Source of the DNA: DASRDB01 sp035652815
GTDB lineage: Bacteria; Chloroflexota; Ktedonobacteria; Ktedonobacterales; Ktedonobacteraceae
Length of the DNA: 64,000 bases
Assembly (NCBI GenBank): GCA_035652815.1
Contig: DASRDB010000012.1
Coordinates: 62,001-126,000, forward strand
Direction: 5' to 3'
Both the position numbers and the translations under genes were made by a program. Below the pieces are notes generated by a model that was not told the origin of the DNA, did no database searches, and saw only the letters and a program-made list of their open reading frames with translations. Positions 43,624-51,272 of this stretch are shown piece by piece (positions within the stretch are counted from its first letter, which is position 1; the number at the start of each line of letters is the position of its first letter).

Positions 43624-44280
43624 CTATGTTAAGGACGGGCGGAAATCTACGATACTGACGCTTAAAAGGATGCCCCCCTGCTGATCTATAGTGACAAAGT
43701 GGAAGATGATATATCCACTGACCGCGCCCCCTGGACCGTTAGCAGAGAGATCAACCTCAACGAAGCTATCTATGGTGGTGTCTGACTCCTGGTACGCCTT
43801 CAACACATTAATGGATTTCCAGGTCAAATGTCCCTGCGTCTCGCTCAATTGAGAAACAAGTTGCTGGGGATTAGGCGGCTGCGACATATTCTTATCAAGA
43901 AGGGAAAGGGCAACAACATTGCCATCTTTCAGGGCATACAGCCAGTTTCTTACCTGATCGCCCCCGCCATTAGTACCATTGACATGGAAGTTGAACTGGT
44001 CGCTGCCTATGCCAAAGGGCCATTGACCCGTCTCGTAATAGGTGACGGCGGTTGCGCTGCCCAGGATCAACAGCAGCATGAGCAGGGTGACAAGTTTATG
44101 ATTGCGCATGCCGCGCAGAAGATAATACAACCCTTTGAAAATAGGACGCAGTAGGGATTTGACAAACAGGGCTGCCGGCGTCTCTCCTGCCCGCCGGACC
44201 GGCGTAGAGCGAACCTTCTTCGGCTCCTGCTCGGGCTGGGGAAATATGGGCGGTGGTGAAGTTGGTGAAGGACTGATCAT
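43624..44280 (-). CDS. Single-span membrane protein of unknown function, upstream of the FtsH-like gene
   Basis: A 218-residue protein with a Pro/Ser-rich cytoplasmic N-terminus (about 35 residues), one strong membrane helix (LVTLLMLLLILGSATAVTYY near 62-82) and an outer domain of about 130 residues with VNGTNGGGDQVRNWLYALKD and a C-terminal beta-rich part. I do not recognise a family. It is 43 bases upstream of the FtsH-like gene on the same strand, so it may be its partner or substrate adaptor. No catalytic motif is visible. Confidence 0.65.
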   Translation of the reverse strand: MISPSPTSPPPIFPQPEQEPKKVRSTPVRRAGETPAALFVKSLLRPIFKGLYYLLRGMRNHKLVTLLMLLLILGSATAVTYYETGQWPFGIGSDQFNFHVNGTNGGGDQVRNWLYALKDGNVVALSLLDKNMSQPPNPQQLVSQLSETQGHLTWKSINVLKAYQESDTTIDSFVEVDLSANGPGGAVSGYIIFHFVTIDQQGGILLSVSIVDFRPSLT

Positions 44281-44530
44281 ACGGTCTCGTCTTTCTTCGG
44301 TCGCTTATCGGTTCCTCGTCAGCTAACGACATTTATTACGCATTACCATACACTACTCTACGGCTTTTGGCAAGTATGTTTCTCAGAAAGAGGGGATGAC
44401 AGGAGCGGATCCCCCCGGTATGTGGTAAACATTCATGACATGTGACGCGCCCCCCAATAATGCATCCCCTGACAGCGTTTGATATAATGAACTTACGTGT
44501 CGATGTTACTGGAAAAGGCGGAGCAGTGCT

Positions 44531-45832
44531 ATGGATACAAATAGACCAGTAGGAGCCAGTGGTACTCCTTATATATGGTTGCGATATAGCAAACAATTTA
44601 CCTCTGAGGATGGCCGGACGCATACGATTGAGATAGGGATACCTGTGCCTCTCGGCGCAAGCGTCGAGGAGCGCGCCCGGCTGATTCGGGAGGCCGAGGC
44701 TGGCATGGAACAACTGGCGCAGAGCGTCGAGGGCCGCGCAGCGCAGATGCTGCAACAAGGTCGCTCTATGGAACCAGTACCGGCACCTGTAAAACCCCAG
44801 CCTACTCAACCCATGCCTGCTCCTGTCCAGGTTCCTACACGCGAGACGCCTAAACCTGCTCCGGTGGAGGAGCGGCGCACAGCCGCGCAGCCAGCCCGCG
44901 CCACCACCGGTATTCAGATGCCTGTCACACCCACTTCGAGCGCGGGGGCGGGTGGGAGAATGAAACCAGCCGAATTTATTCAGGCGATTCGCGAGCGCTG
45001 GAATATGAATCCCAAGCAGGCTATGGAGGTTCTCGGCATCGACGCAAAGCAGTTCAACAGTTTGAATTATAGAGACGCTTTTCGGAAGCTGGAAATTGCT
45101 ATCGAGGGCGGCGGGCTTCCAGAAACAGCAGGCCCAGGCGATAGCGGCGCTGCACCCGCCTCAGATGGTGATAACGGCAAAGAAGGCTCATCCGCCAGCG
45201 CAGAGCCAGCATCTCCCGCGACACCTGTATCATCTACGGCTTCAACCAGTACAAACCGTCCCTCGCGCACAAATACTTCGCGGGAAAAGATGGAGGCGAC
45301 CAACAACGCCTCTCTTTCAGCTGCTCTGCCAGAGCGAAAACGAGGCGCAACTCCCGTCGCTCCAACAGGTAGGGCAGTATTGCGTGAGACACCACCGGAA
45401 GTTGACCTGGTCGGGCCGCCTAATATCCCCGTCTATCCGCTTTCTGATGGAACGCCGCGTCCACCATCCGGCGCATTGAAATTCGATGAAGAGATCGAGG
45501 AAAGCGAGGAGCCTGAAGAAATCGAGGTTCCCGAAGAGGACAACGGCCTCAATATCCGGTTACGCGCCCAGGCGAACATGAAAATCGATGAACTGAAAGA
45601 GATAAAAGGGAATACACAGGTCAGTCCGGGACGCCTGCCTGTTCTTCATAATCTGGTGGTCTCCCAAATCGGCGAGACGCGCCTGCACCAGTTGATCCAG
45701 AAACTCTGGGGCGTGACTTCCGAGAAAAAGCTGCGCCTCGATCAGGCCGAAGCGCTGATCTCCTGGGCCAAAGAAGACTACTTCGAGGACGAGGTGAAAG
45801 CCGTTCTTGCAGCCCTCGACGAGCAGGAATAA
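44531..45832 (+). CDS. Unknown modular protein with disordered segments
   Basis: A 433-residue soluble protein of no recognised family. The N-terminus (about 1-75) is folded: YIWLRYSKQFTSEDGRTHTI then a helix. A Pro-rich disordered stretch (77-135) follows, then a helical unit near 140-195 (KPAEFIQAIRERWNMNPKQA), a long Ser/Ala/Thr-rich stretch (200-300), a Glu-rich stretch (EEIEESEEPEEIEVPEED near 320), and a C-terminal helical domain (LVVSQIGETRLHQLIQKLW near 375). A -10 box TATAAT lies at 44483, and GGAG precedes the start. It precedes rsmD by 13 bases. Confidence 0.65.
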   Translation: MDTNRPVGASGTPYIWLRYSKQFTSEDGRTHTIEIGIPVPLGASVEERARLIREAEAGMEQLAQSVEGRAAQMLQQGRSMEPVPAPVKPQPTQPMPAPVQVPTRETPKPAPVEERRTAAQPARATTGIQMPVTPTSSAGAGGRMKPAEFIQAIRERWNMNPKQAMEVLGIDAKQFNSLNYRDAFRKLEIAIEGGGLPETAGPGDSGAAPASDGDNGKEGSSASAEPASPATPVSSTASTSTNRPSRTNTSREKMEATNNASLSAALPERKRGATPVAPTGRAVLRETPPEVDLVGPPNIPVYPLSDGTPRPPSGALKFDEEIEESEEPEEIEVPEEDNGLNIRLRAQANMKIDELKEIKGNTQVSPGRLPVLHNLVVSQIGETRLHQLIQKLWGVTSEKKLRLDQAEALISWAKEDYFEDEVKAVLAALDEQE

Positions 45833-45845
45833 AGGAGAATACGGC

Positions 45846-46424
45846 ATGCGCGTAGTCACAGGTTCCGCGAAGGGACGCAAACTCAAAGCGCCAAAGACAA
45901 GCGGCACGCGGCCCATCATCGACCGAGTGAAAACTGCCCTTTTCGATATTCTCTCAACGCGCGTGGAAGACGCTCGCTTCCTTGATCTCTTCGCCGGAAC
46001 AGGCGGCGTCGGCATTGAGGCCCTCAGTCGAGGCGCGGCACATGCCACCTTCATCGAGATGAACTACAGCGTCATGAAGCTGATCCGCGAGAACCTGAAA
46101 ACCACGGGCTTCAGCGAGCAGGCCGAGGTGCTGCATACCGACGCCTTCAAATTTCTCTCGGCTCACGCGCAGGCGAATGAAGAAGGAAAAGTCGCCCGCG
46201 AATACGATATTCTCTACGTCGCGCCGCCGCAGTATCACGAAATGGCGGCAAAGGCGCTCGCCATGCTCGATACCTCGCCGCTCGTGGCAAAGGGCGGACT
46301 GGTGATCGTGCAAATCTATCCCAAAGAACGACCCGGCGTGGCAGCCGTTCCGCTGACGCGCCTGAAATTGACGGATGAACGCAAATACGGCAGCACACTG
46401 CTAATGTTCTATGAAAATCCGTAG
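45846..46424 (+). CDS. rsmD: 16S rRNA (guanine-N2)-methyltransferase RsmD
   Basis: A 192-residue methyltransferase that methylates G966 (E. coli numbering) of 16S rRNA. MRVVTGSAKGRKLKAPKTSG, the RPIIDRVKTALFDIL segment near 23, and the AdoMet motif FLDLFAGTGGVGIEALSRGA near 45 are diagnostic. The usual DPP[FY] motif IV reads VAPPQYHEMA near 122, a variant I recall from relatives in this phylum. ATG at 45846 follows AAAGGAGAATACGGC, so the longer frame from 45807, which would overlap the previous gene, is not used. Confidence 0.9.
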   Translation: MRVVTGSAKGRKLKAPKTSGTRPIIDRVKTALFDILSTRVEDARFLDLFAGTGGVGIEALSRGAAHATFIEMNYSVMKLIRENLKTTGFSEQAEVLHTDAFKFLSAHAQANEEGKVAREYDILYVAPPQYHEMAAKALAMLDTSPLVAKGGLVIVQIYPKERPGVAAVPLTRLKLTDERKYGSTLLMFYENP

Positions 46425-46444
46425 ATTGGTGCCAATCGAGCATA

Positions 46445-46527
46445 TTTTGTAGGGACGCGATTCATCGCGTCCTGCCTGTGGAGCGTGTTCAGATCAGGTG
46501 GACGCGATTCATCGCGTCCCTACAAAA
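46445..46527. repeat. Palindromic repeat, family A
   Basis: TTTTGTAGGGACGCGATTCA and its complement pair at the ends. The right half is partly in direct repetition (GACGCGATTCATCGCGTCC occurs in both halves, itself a palindrome). It begins 21 bases after the rsmD stop. Confidence 0.85.
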
Positions 46528-46561
46528 GACAACGTACAATCCATGAAAGGAACTTACATCT

Positions 46562-46939
46562 ATGTCGATACAGCTACAGAAACCTGATTACATCATCGTT
46601 TACGTGAGCGACATGGAGCGCTCAGTCGCGTTCTATCGCAACGTGCTGGGCCTGCCGCTCAAATTCACCTCGCCCGGCTGGACGGAATTCGCCACCGGCA
46701 CAACCACGCTGGCCCTGCACCGGACGGGGGCGGAGAAGCTGCCCCCGCATCATGGACGCCCGCCTGCAGGGCAGGCGCATATCGGCTTCATCGTCGATGA
46801 CATCCAGGCGACCTACGAAGCCTTGAAGGCGCAGGACGTCTTTTTCTCGCTGCCACCCGAAAAACAGGTCTCCGGCGTCACCCTGGCCGTCCTGCACGAT
46901 CCAGACGGACTCGGCATCACCATCCAGCAACGCGCATAA
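46562..46939 (+). CDS. VOC-superfamily protein
   Basis: A 125-residue protein with the glyoxalase/dioxygenase fold pattern: YIIVYVSDMERSVAFYRNVL near 10, LPLKFTSPGWTEFATGTTTL near 30, and the second module QAHIGFIVDDIQATYEALKA near 70 with VAVLHDPDGLGITIQQ at the end. Substrate unknown. AAAGGAACTTACATCT precedes the ATG. Confidence 0.83.
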   Translation: MSIQLQKPDYIIVYVSDMERSVAFYRNVLGLPLKFTSPGWTEFATGTTTLALHRTGAEKLPPHHGRPPAGQAHIGFIVDDIQATYEALKAQDVFFSLPPEKQVSGVTLAVLHDPDGLGITIQQRA

Positions 46940-46950
46940 ACGAGGGAACC

Positions 46951-47418
46951 ATGCTAAACAGAACGGGAAATTCACGCTTTGCCTTCTTAGATGCGGGTGA
47001 GACCGCCCGCCGACTCGGCATCGACCGCGTAACGCTCGATAGCTGGGTGCGCGAGGGCCGTCTGAAGGCCTATCGCGGCGTCGGCAAAGATTCGTTCTTC
47101 CGCACAGGCGATGTCGAGGCCCTTTACGCGGAACTGCATCCAAGCGCCGAACAGGCCGAAGCCATCGCCGCTGACGAACGCGAAAGCGCCGGTGAAACGC
47201 CAACCCCAGCGCGCAAAAAGCAAGACCCGCAGATGCGCGTCTACCTGCGCCTGCAAGCCGACGCCAAATGGTACGATATCTCCGAAGACGATATCCGCGA
47301 GTGGTTCAAACAACTTGCCCCCGATGGCTACGAGCGCAACAAACGCAACGCGCAACATACGATCAAGAAGCTTCAGTTTTTAGTGAGCCTCATAGAAGAG
47401 GCGCAGAAGCGGGTCTAA
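46951..47418 (+). CDS. MerR/excisionase-like DNA-binding protein
   Basis: A 155-residue protein with an N-terminal helix-turn-helix of the MerR/Xis type: FLDAGETARRLGIDRVTLDS near residue 11 and WVREGRLKAYRGVGKDSFFR near 31. An acidic linker (about 65-90) leads to a C-terminal helical domain (DISEDDIREWFKQLAPDGYE near 108) of unknown function. It follows the VOC gene by 11 bases. The stop lies in a perfect 38-bp palindrome shared with the convergent gene. Confidence 0.75.
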   Translation: MLNRTGNSRFAFLDAGETARRLGIDRVTLDSWVREGRLKAYRGVGKDSFFRTGDVEALYAELHPSAEQAEAIAADERESAGETPTPARKKQDPQMRVYLRLQADAKWYDISEDDIREWFKQLAPDGYERNKRNAQHTIKKLQFLVSLIEEAQKRV

Positions 47419-47490
47419 AAAAGATGAGCGAGCAGGAAGCGGAAGTGCCGCCCGGCACTTCCGCTTCCTGCTCGCTCATCTTTTTTAGAC
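47413..47490. terminator. Perfect 38-bp palindrome holding both stop codons of convergent genes
   Basis: GTCTAAAAAAGATGAGCGAG and onward is perfectly complementary over 38 bases to the other arm, with two central bases unpaired. GTC TAA is the last sense codon and stop of the plus-strand gene on one side, and GTC TAA of the minus-strand gene on the other. A6 and T6 tracts flank the stem, so it is a bidirectional intrinsic terminator. Confidence 0.9.
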
Positions 47491-48462
47491 TTTTAGCTTA
47501 TCCGGCAAACACCACAGCACATCACACACCGAACTGACGATAAAATCGGCTCCGCGCTGTTTGTAAACCTCTACTTCGTGAGGATAGACAAGCATAGCCA
47601 TGAGGATTTCGGGGTCGCTGGCTTTTTTGATGGCGCGGTAATTTTTGACCACATCCAGGTCGTCTCCCGTGTCACCTATGTAGAGGCCGCCACCAATGCC
47701 GCCGGGAATGCCTTCGATTGCGAGTTGTAGAGCGCGTGGGTCGGGTTTGGGAGCGAGATCGGCAGAGATGACTACATCCCACCATTTTTCGCCAACGTAT
47801 GCTTCCATCATCTCTAAAGCGATATCGACCTCAGGTCCGACTCGTCCGGTGATAATGCCGAGATTGCGGATGCCAGCCTCGCGTAGTTGGCGAAAGAAGT
47901 CGGGCGGAAAGTACATCTCTTCGTTATGCACAAAGCCGAAGAAATCGGGCAGGTAGCGCGGCTCGCGGCCAAAACGCCTGCGCATCTCGTCCGCGCCCCA
48001 GTAAAATTCATGATAGATGTCGCCAATGACCCCATAGTCTAGCTGGGCCGAGGCTGGCATGACCTCGCGCACCCATTCAAGGCCGCCGTGTCCTTCCAGG
48101 TTAGCCTGGCGGGAGAGCGCGGCCCATTCCTCGATGCTGCGCTCGGCCAGTGGCGTGCCTTTCCACTCGCGCAGGCGGGCTGTGCAGAGGGTCGCCAGCA
48201 GGTAACACATATCCCAGTCGTTATTGTAGCCCCCTGCCTGTTTGAAGGCGATGACATCATCGTGTGTCAGCAGCGTTTTCCCCTCGCGCTGTCCCCAATC
48301 AAGTCCGTGTATGACTCCTACGACATATTCTGCTGTCGCAATATCAGTAGCATGGAACGAATCGATGGTTTTGATAAGCACACCATCCACGTCAAAGAAA
48401 ATGGTATCAAAAGGAGTTGGAAATTGCAGGTCCGGCCGCTTCCAGATTACCGGGGTCTCCAT
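47485..48462 (-). CDS. HAD-superfamily hydrolase
   Basis: A 325-residue HAD protein. Motif I is TPFDTIFFDVDGVLIKTID near residue 17 with both catalytic Asp residues. A large helical cap (about 40-195) follows, with NLGIITGRVGPEVDIALEMM near 196 as motif II and DLAPKPDPRALQLAIEGI near 236 with motif III Lys. GGLYIGDTGDDLDVVKNY near 258 is motif IV. The cap is larger than in the common phosphoglycolate phosphatases, so the substrate is unclear. GAAAGGGCCTTC precedes the ATG. The stop lies in the shared palindrome. Confidence 0.85.
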   Translation of the reverse strand: METPVIWKRPDLQFPTPFDTIFFDVDGVLIKTIDSFHATDIATAEYVVGVIHGLDWGQREGKTLLTHDDVIAFKQAGGYNNDWDMCYLLATLCTARLREWKGTPLAERSIEEWAALSRQANLEGHGGLEWVREVMPASAQLDYGVIGDIYHEFYWGADEMRRRFGREPRYLPDFFGFVHNEEMYFPPDFFRQLREAGIRNLGIITGRVGPEVDIALEMMEAYVGEKWWDVVISADLAPKPDPRALQLAIEGIPGGIGGGLYIGDTGDDLDVVKNYRAIKKASDPEILMAMLVYPHEVEVYKQRGADFIVSSVCDVLWCLPDKLKV

Positions 48463-48653
48463 GAAGGCCCTTTCACTATGTTATAGCAATGGCAAGTATG
48501 CCTCTGTTGAACGATAAAGAAAGAGGGCGCGGAAGGAGCGCCCATACAAATTATAACATACCTCTACCATTCAGTATCACCGCCTGCTCCCTTTCCTTGT
48601 CTTCAGGAAAAATAGTATAATGAAAAAAGGAAGCTATCCTTCATTACAAGACT

Positions 48654-49319
48654 GTGCCTGGATCAAAGGAGCGTATTGCCATCGGACAAATCTTGCATAT
48701 CAACATACCAACGCCCACAGGCCACCTGGAAGGCATTCTGAAGCCCGAGGAAGATGATGTTATACCGACCTGGGCCGCAATCGTCTGCCATCCCCACCCG
48801 CTCTATGGTGGCACGATGCATAACAAAGTCGTTTTTAAGGTCGCGCAGGCGCTGCAGGCGCTAGGTATGCCCGCACTGCGCTTCAATTTTCGCGGCGTTG
48901 GGCACAGCACTGGCAGCTATGACGAAGGACGCGGAGAGCAGGATGATGCTCGCTACGCGCTTGAATTTTTAAGTCGTCGCTATCCAGGATTGCCGGTTAT
49001 CATGGCTGGCTTCTCCTTTGGCTCTGCTGTTGCCCTGCGCGTGGCTGCCGTTGATGATCGCGTGCAGGCCATGATTGGTCTCGGCGTTCCTGCGCGCATG
49101 CTAAATGGCTATTTTCTAGAAGGGTGCCACAAACCCAAGCTCATTATTCAGGGCACCGAAGACGAACTCGCTCCCTACGATCTGGCCGCCCAATGGTTTG
49201 AACAGGTGCCAGCACCCAAAGTCATGATGGCTGTGCAGGGTGCAGATCATTTCTTCCAGGGTCGCCTCGAAGAGGTACAGGCGATTATCACCTCTTTTGT
49301 GCGCAAATTAATGGACTAA
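48654..49319 (+). CDS. Alpha/beta hydrolase
   Basis: A 221-residue hydrolase. AAIVCHPHPLYGGTMHNKVV near residue 42, RFNFRGVGHSTGSYDEGRGE near 82, and the nucleophile elbow VIMAGFSFGSAVALRV near 118 mark the fold of the YkfD/dienelactone-hydrolase-like group, with GTEDELAPYDLAA (Asp) near 166 and VQGADHFFQGR (His) near 196. The start is uncertain. The GTG at 48654 lacks a good ribosome site, and AAAGGAG inside the frame at 48667 points to an ATT or ATC a few codons later. A TATAAT box at 48616 is a likely -10. Confidence 0.82.
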   Translation: MPGSKERIAIGQILHINIPTPTGHLEGILKPEEDDVIPTWAAIVCHPHPLYGGTMHNKVVFKVAQALQALGMPALRFNFRGVGHSTGSYDEGRGEQDDARYALEFLSRRYPGLPVIMAGFSFGSAVALRVAAVDDRVQAMIGLGVPARMLNGYFLEGCHKPKLIIQGTEDELAPYDLAAQWFEQVPAPKVMMAVQGADHFFQGRLEEVQAIITSFVRKLMD

Positions 49320-49441
49320 CGGACAACTTCCCACACCTTCTTTGCCTTACCGGTACCATTTGCTTTTCTATCAAGTCATCAAAAGAGCAGCATCGCCTCT
49401 GTAAAGTAGCTACCTGTCACGATTTGCCTTCAGACCACGTA

Positions 49442-49657
49442 TTATGAATGCTTTGGAATTCTTGCCAGATGCTCATCGATGAGTAACGATGTGATAGGGG
49501 TGTCACACCGTGTGCATCCATCTACATTGAAATGCTCACATTTCTTTCCAATAGCGTTTTCATCAACCAGTGGTACCTTACACGAGGTGAAAGGATTTTT
49601 CTTCACCAAACATTTACAGGCTTTACCAGTAGTAGCGATGTAGAGGATGATATACAT
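49442..49657 (-). CDS. Candidate small cysteine-rich protein
   Basis: A minus-strand frame of 71 codons, in the 336-bp gap before the next plus-strand gene, codes for KACKCLVKKNPFTSCKVPLV, then GKKCEHFNVDGCTRCDTP: seven cysteines in a regular pattern, followed by a helix. The pattern suggests zinc binding or disulfides. There is no clear ribosome site at the ATG (49657), which overlaps the start of the divergent gene by 2 bases, so the true start may be different or the gene may be a remnant. Confidence 0.35.
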   Translation of the reverse strand: MYIILYIATTGKACKCLVKKNPFTSCKVPLVDENAIGKKCEHFNVDGCTRCDTPITSLLIDEHLARIPKHS

Positions 49658-50189
49658 GCATGATGCAAAAATACAGGACGCTTTTGAAGAGTTACCTGTA
49701 TCTTCCGAACGAACCTTTCCCCCAACACCATTTCCCCAGGACCATATTCATTGTGTGATAAACGATCTGCCAGATGCTGTGCAAGCGGTTTACGCACTGC
49801 GCGAGGCAGGTTTCGCGCCTCAAGCTATTCATCTGATGTCCTGTAGGGATTATATCGCCGCAGTGCAGCAAAAGTATCGCCAACAAAGCTGGCTTGTAAG
49901 AATTTTCAAGCGTTTCCTTGCCTTACTTGACGAAGGCTTTGAATATGGGTATCTGAAAGAAGCATATCAGGGACATCACATTCTCGCGGTACGCCTCACG
50001 CAATCTAAGCAGATAGAACAGGTGCGAGACCTGCTCATTTCCCATTCCGCTCATCTCATTAAATACGTTGATACCTGGACGGTTGCCTATCTCTCCCCCA
50101 CTCCCGAACATTTCCAGCCAGCTCCACATCAACCAGTTTCGCCTTACTGTAGGGGCGTGGGCTTGCCCCGCCCTGAAAAACGCGAATAA
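49656..50189 (+). CDS. Unknown 177-residue protein with a repeat-derived tail
   Basis: A soluble protein without a recognised family. HCVINDLPDAVQAVYALREA near residue 32 and GHHILAVRLTQSKQIEQVRD near 107 give a ferredoxin-like alternation of strands and helices, as in small regulatory or stress proteins of the general-stress (DUF1269-like) type. The last 15 residues (YCRGVGLPRPEKRE) are encoded by a repeat half-site (TGTAGGGGCGTGGGCTTGCC) that is read through. ATG at 49656 has AGAGGA upstream and is preferred to the ATG three codons before. Confidence 0.65.
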   Translation: MHDAKIQDAFEELPVSSERTFPPTPFPQDHIHCVINDLPDAVQAVYALREAGFAPQAIHLMSCRDYIAAVQQKYRQQSWLVRIFKRFLALLDEGFEYGYLKEAYQGHHILAVRLTQSKQIEQVRDLLISHSAHLIKYVDTWTVAYLSPTPEHFQPAPHQPVSPYCRGVGLPRPEKRE

Positions 50190-50260
50190 ACATCATCAGG
50201 TACAAAAATAGTGCGGCTATTAATGAATTGTTACGCTCAAAATCAGTGAGCATCCGCCAC

Positions 50261-50335
50261 GCATGTCATTCTGAGCGCAGCGAAGAATCCTGGTGGCCTC
50301 GACGCAGATTCTTCGCTGCGCTCAGAATGACATGC
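50261..50335. repeat. Palindromic repeat, family C
   Basis: GCATGTCATTCTGAGCGCAG and its complement form 28-base arms around a 19-base centre. The rest of the 317-bp gap (50336-50506) shows no gene or promoter that I can support. Confidence 0.85.
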
Positions 50336-50506
50336 AGAGGGCTGCTCCGATTGCCGACCTACAAAAAAAGATTGCCCCTACCAGCGAAGTTCAGGCGTCA
50401 AATAGATGAAGCGTCTGCGCATAGAAAACGTGATTGATTATAGACGTTCAAAAGTATTTGATGTGTGAACCATCTCATACACAAGGAACAGAGTAGGAGC
50501 AAGATC

Positions 50507-51139
50507 ATGTCCATCGCAACCCACACAAAAACAACCATAGAGCAAACAATGTCCAATCCGCCGCGCTGGCGCTGGTATCATGGCGTTCTCTTTTACGTCA
50601 TCATCCAGGCGCTCACCTTCGGCCTCTCCGGTTTGACTAGCATTATAAGCGGCAACAGAGGCAAAGATTTGTCAGAAACCATCTTCGGCGATGTCTCGTA
50701 CTTCAAGCGCCTGAATCAATCGATCATTACGCCGCCATCCTGGGCCTTCGGCCCCGCCTGGACAATCAACAATATCTCGGTCATTATAGGGACATGGCGC
50801 GTGCTGAACATGTCCAAAGACATGCCGGGACGCAACAGCTTTCTCGCCCTGCAAGGCGCGTCCTGGCTCAACTACATCGTCTTCAACGCCGCCTACTTCA
50901 GCCTGCGCTCCCCCATCAACGCCTTCGTCCTGACGCTGAGCATGTTCCTGCTGACCATCGCCAGTGGCTTCGTCGCCCTCTTCCGCCTCAAAGACACCTG
51001 GGTTGCCCTCTCGCTGGCCACCCTCTTCATCTGGCTTCTCATCGCGCTCACGGCAGCCACATTCCAGGCCGCCTGGAACCATGATGATTTCTATGATGTG
51101 GGACCGTTTGTGAAGGTGAATAAGAGGTTGATGAAATAA
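50507..51139 (+). CDS. tspO: TspO/MBR family protein
   Basis: A 210-residue membrane protein with five helices. The family landmark SIITPPSWAFGPAWTINNIS near residue 70 is the tryptophan-rich loop of TspO, which binds porphyrins and is implicated in tetrapyrrole turnover and stress. The C-terminal LTAATFQAAWNH and the short cytoplasmic tail fit. It is longer than typical TspO (about 160) by an N-terminal extension and a first loop (SGNRGKDLSETIF). ATG at 50507 follows AGGAGCAAGATC; the frame continues upstream without a ribosome site. Confidence 0.85.
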   Translation: MSIATHTKTTIEQTMSNPPRWRWYHGVLFYVIIQALTFGLSGLTSIISGNRGKDLSETIFGDVSYFKRLNQSIITPPSWAFGPAWTINNISVIIGTWRVLNMSKDMPGRNSFLALQGASWLNYIVFNAAYFSLRSPINAFVLTLSMFLLTIASGFVALFRLKDTWVALSLATLFIWLLIALTAATFQAAWNHDDFYDVGPFVKVNKRLMK

Positions 51140-51144
51140 CCGCG

Positions 51145-51233
51145 GGTCTGTAGGGACGTGATTGATCGCGTCCACCTCGGCCTGGGATGCATTGTGATCG
51201 GGCTGGACGCGATCAATCACGTCCCTACAGACC
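51145..51233. repeat. Palindromic repeat, family A variant
   Basis: GGTCTGTAGGGACGTGATTG and its complement form 31-base arms. The core has GTGATTGATC in place of GCGATTCATC, matched by a compensating change in the other arm. It begins 6 bases after the TspO stop. Confidence 0.85.
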
Positions 51234-51272
51234 TATTCCCAATGTTGGAAAAGTAGGCAGACTGGAATTCTT

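Noticed and set aside
45846..46424. Loss of the DPP[FY] motif in RsmD as a sign of inactivity
   Set aside because: The motif reads APPQY, which I recall as a common variant in relatives, and the rest of the enzyme is intact.
50140..50189. A separate gene boundary at the 3' end of the 49656 gene
   Set aside because: The TGTAGGGGCG half-site is read in a frame without a stop, so it is a repeat-coded tail and not a new gene.
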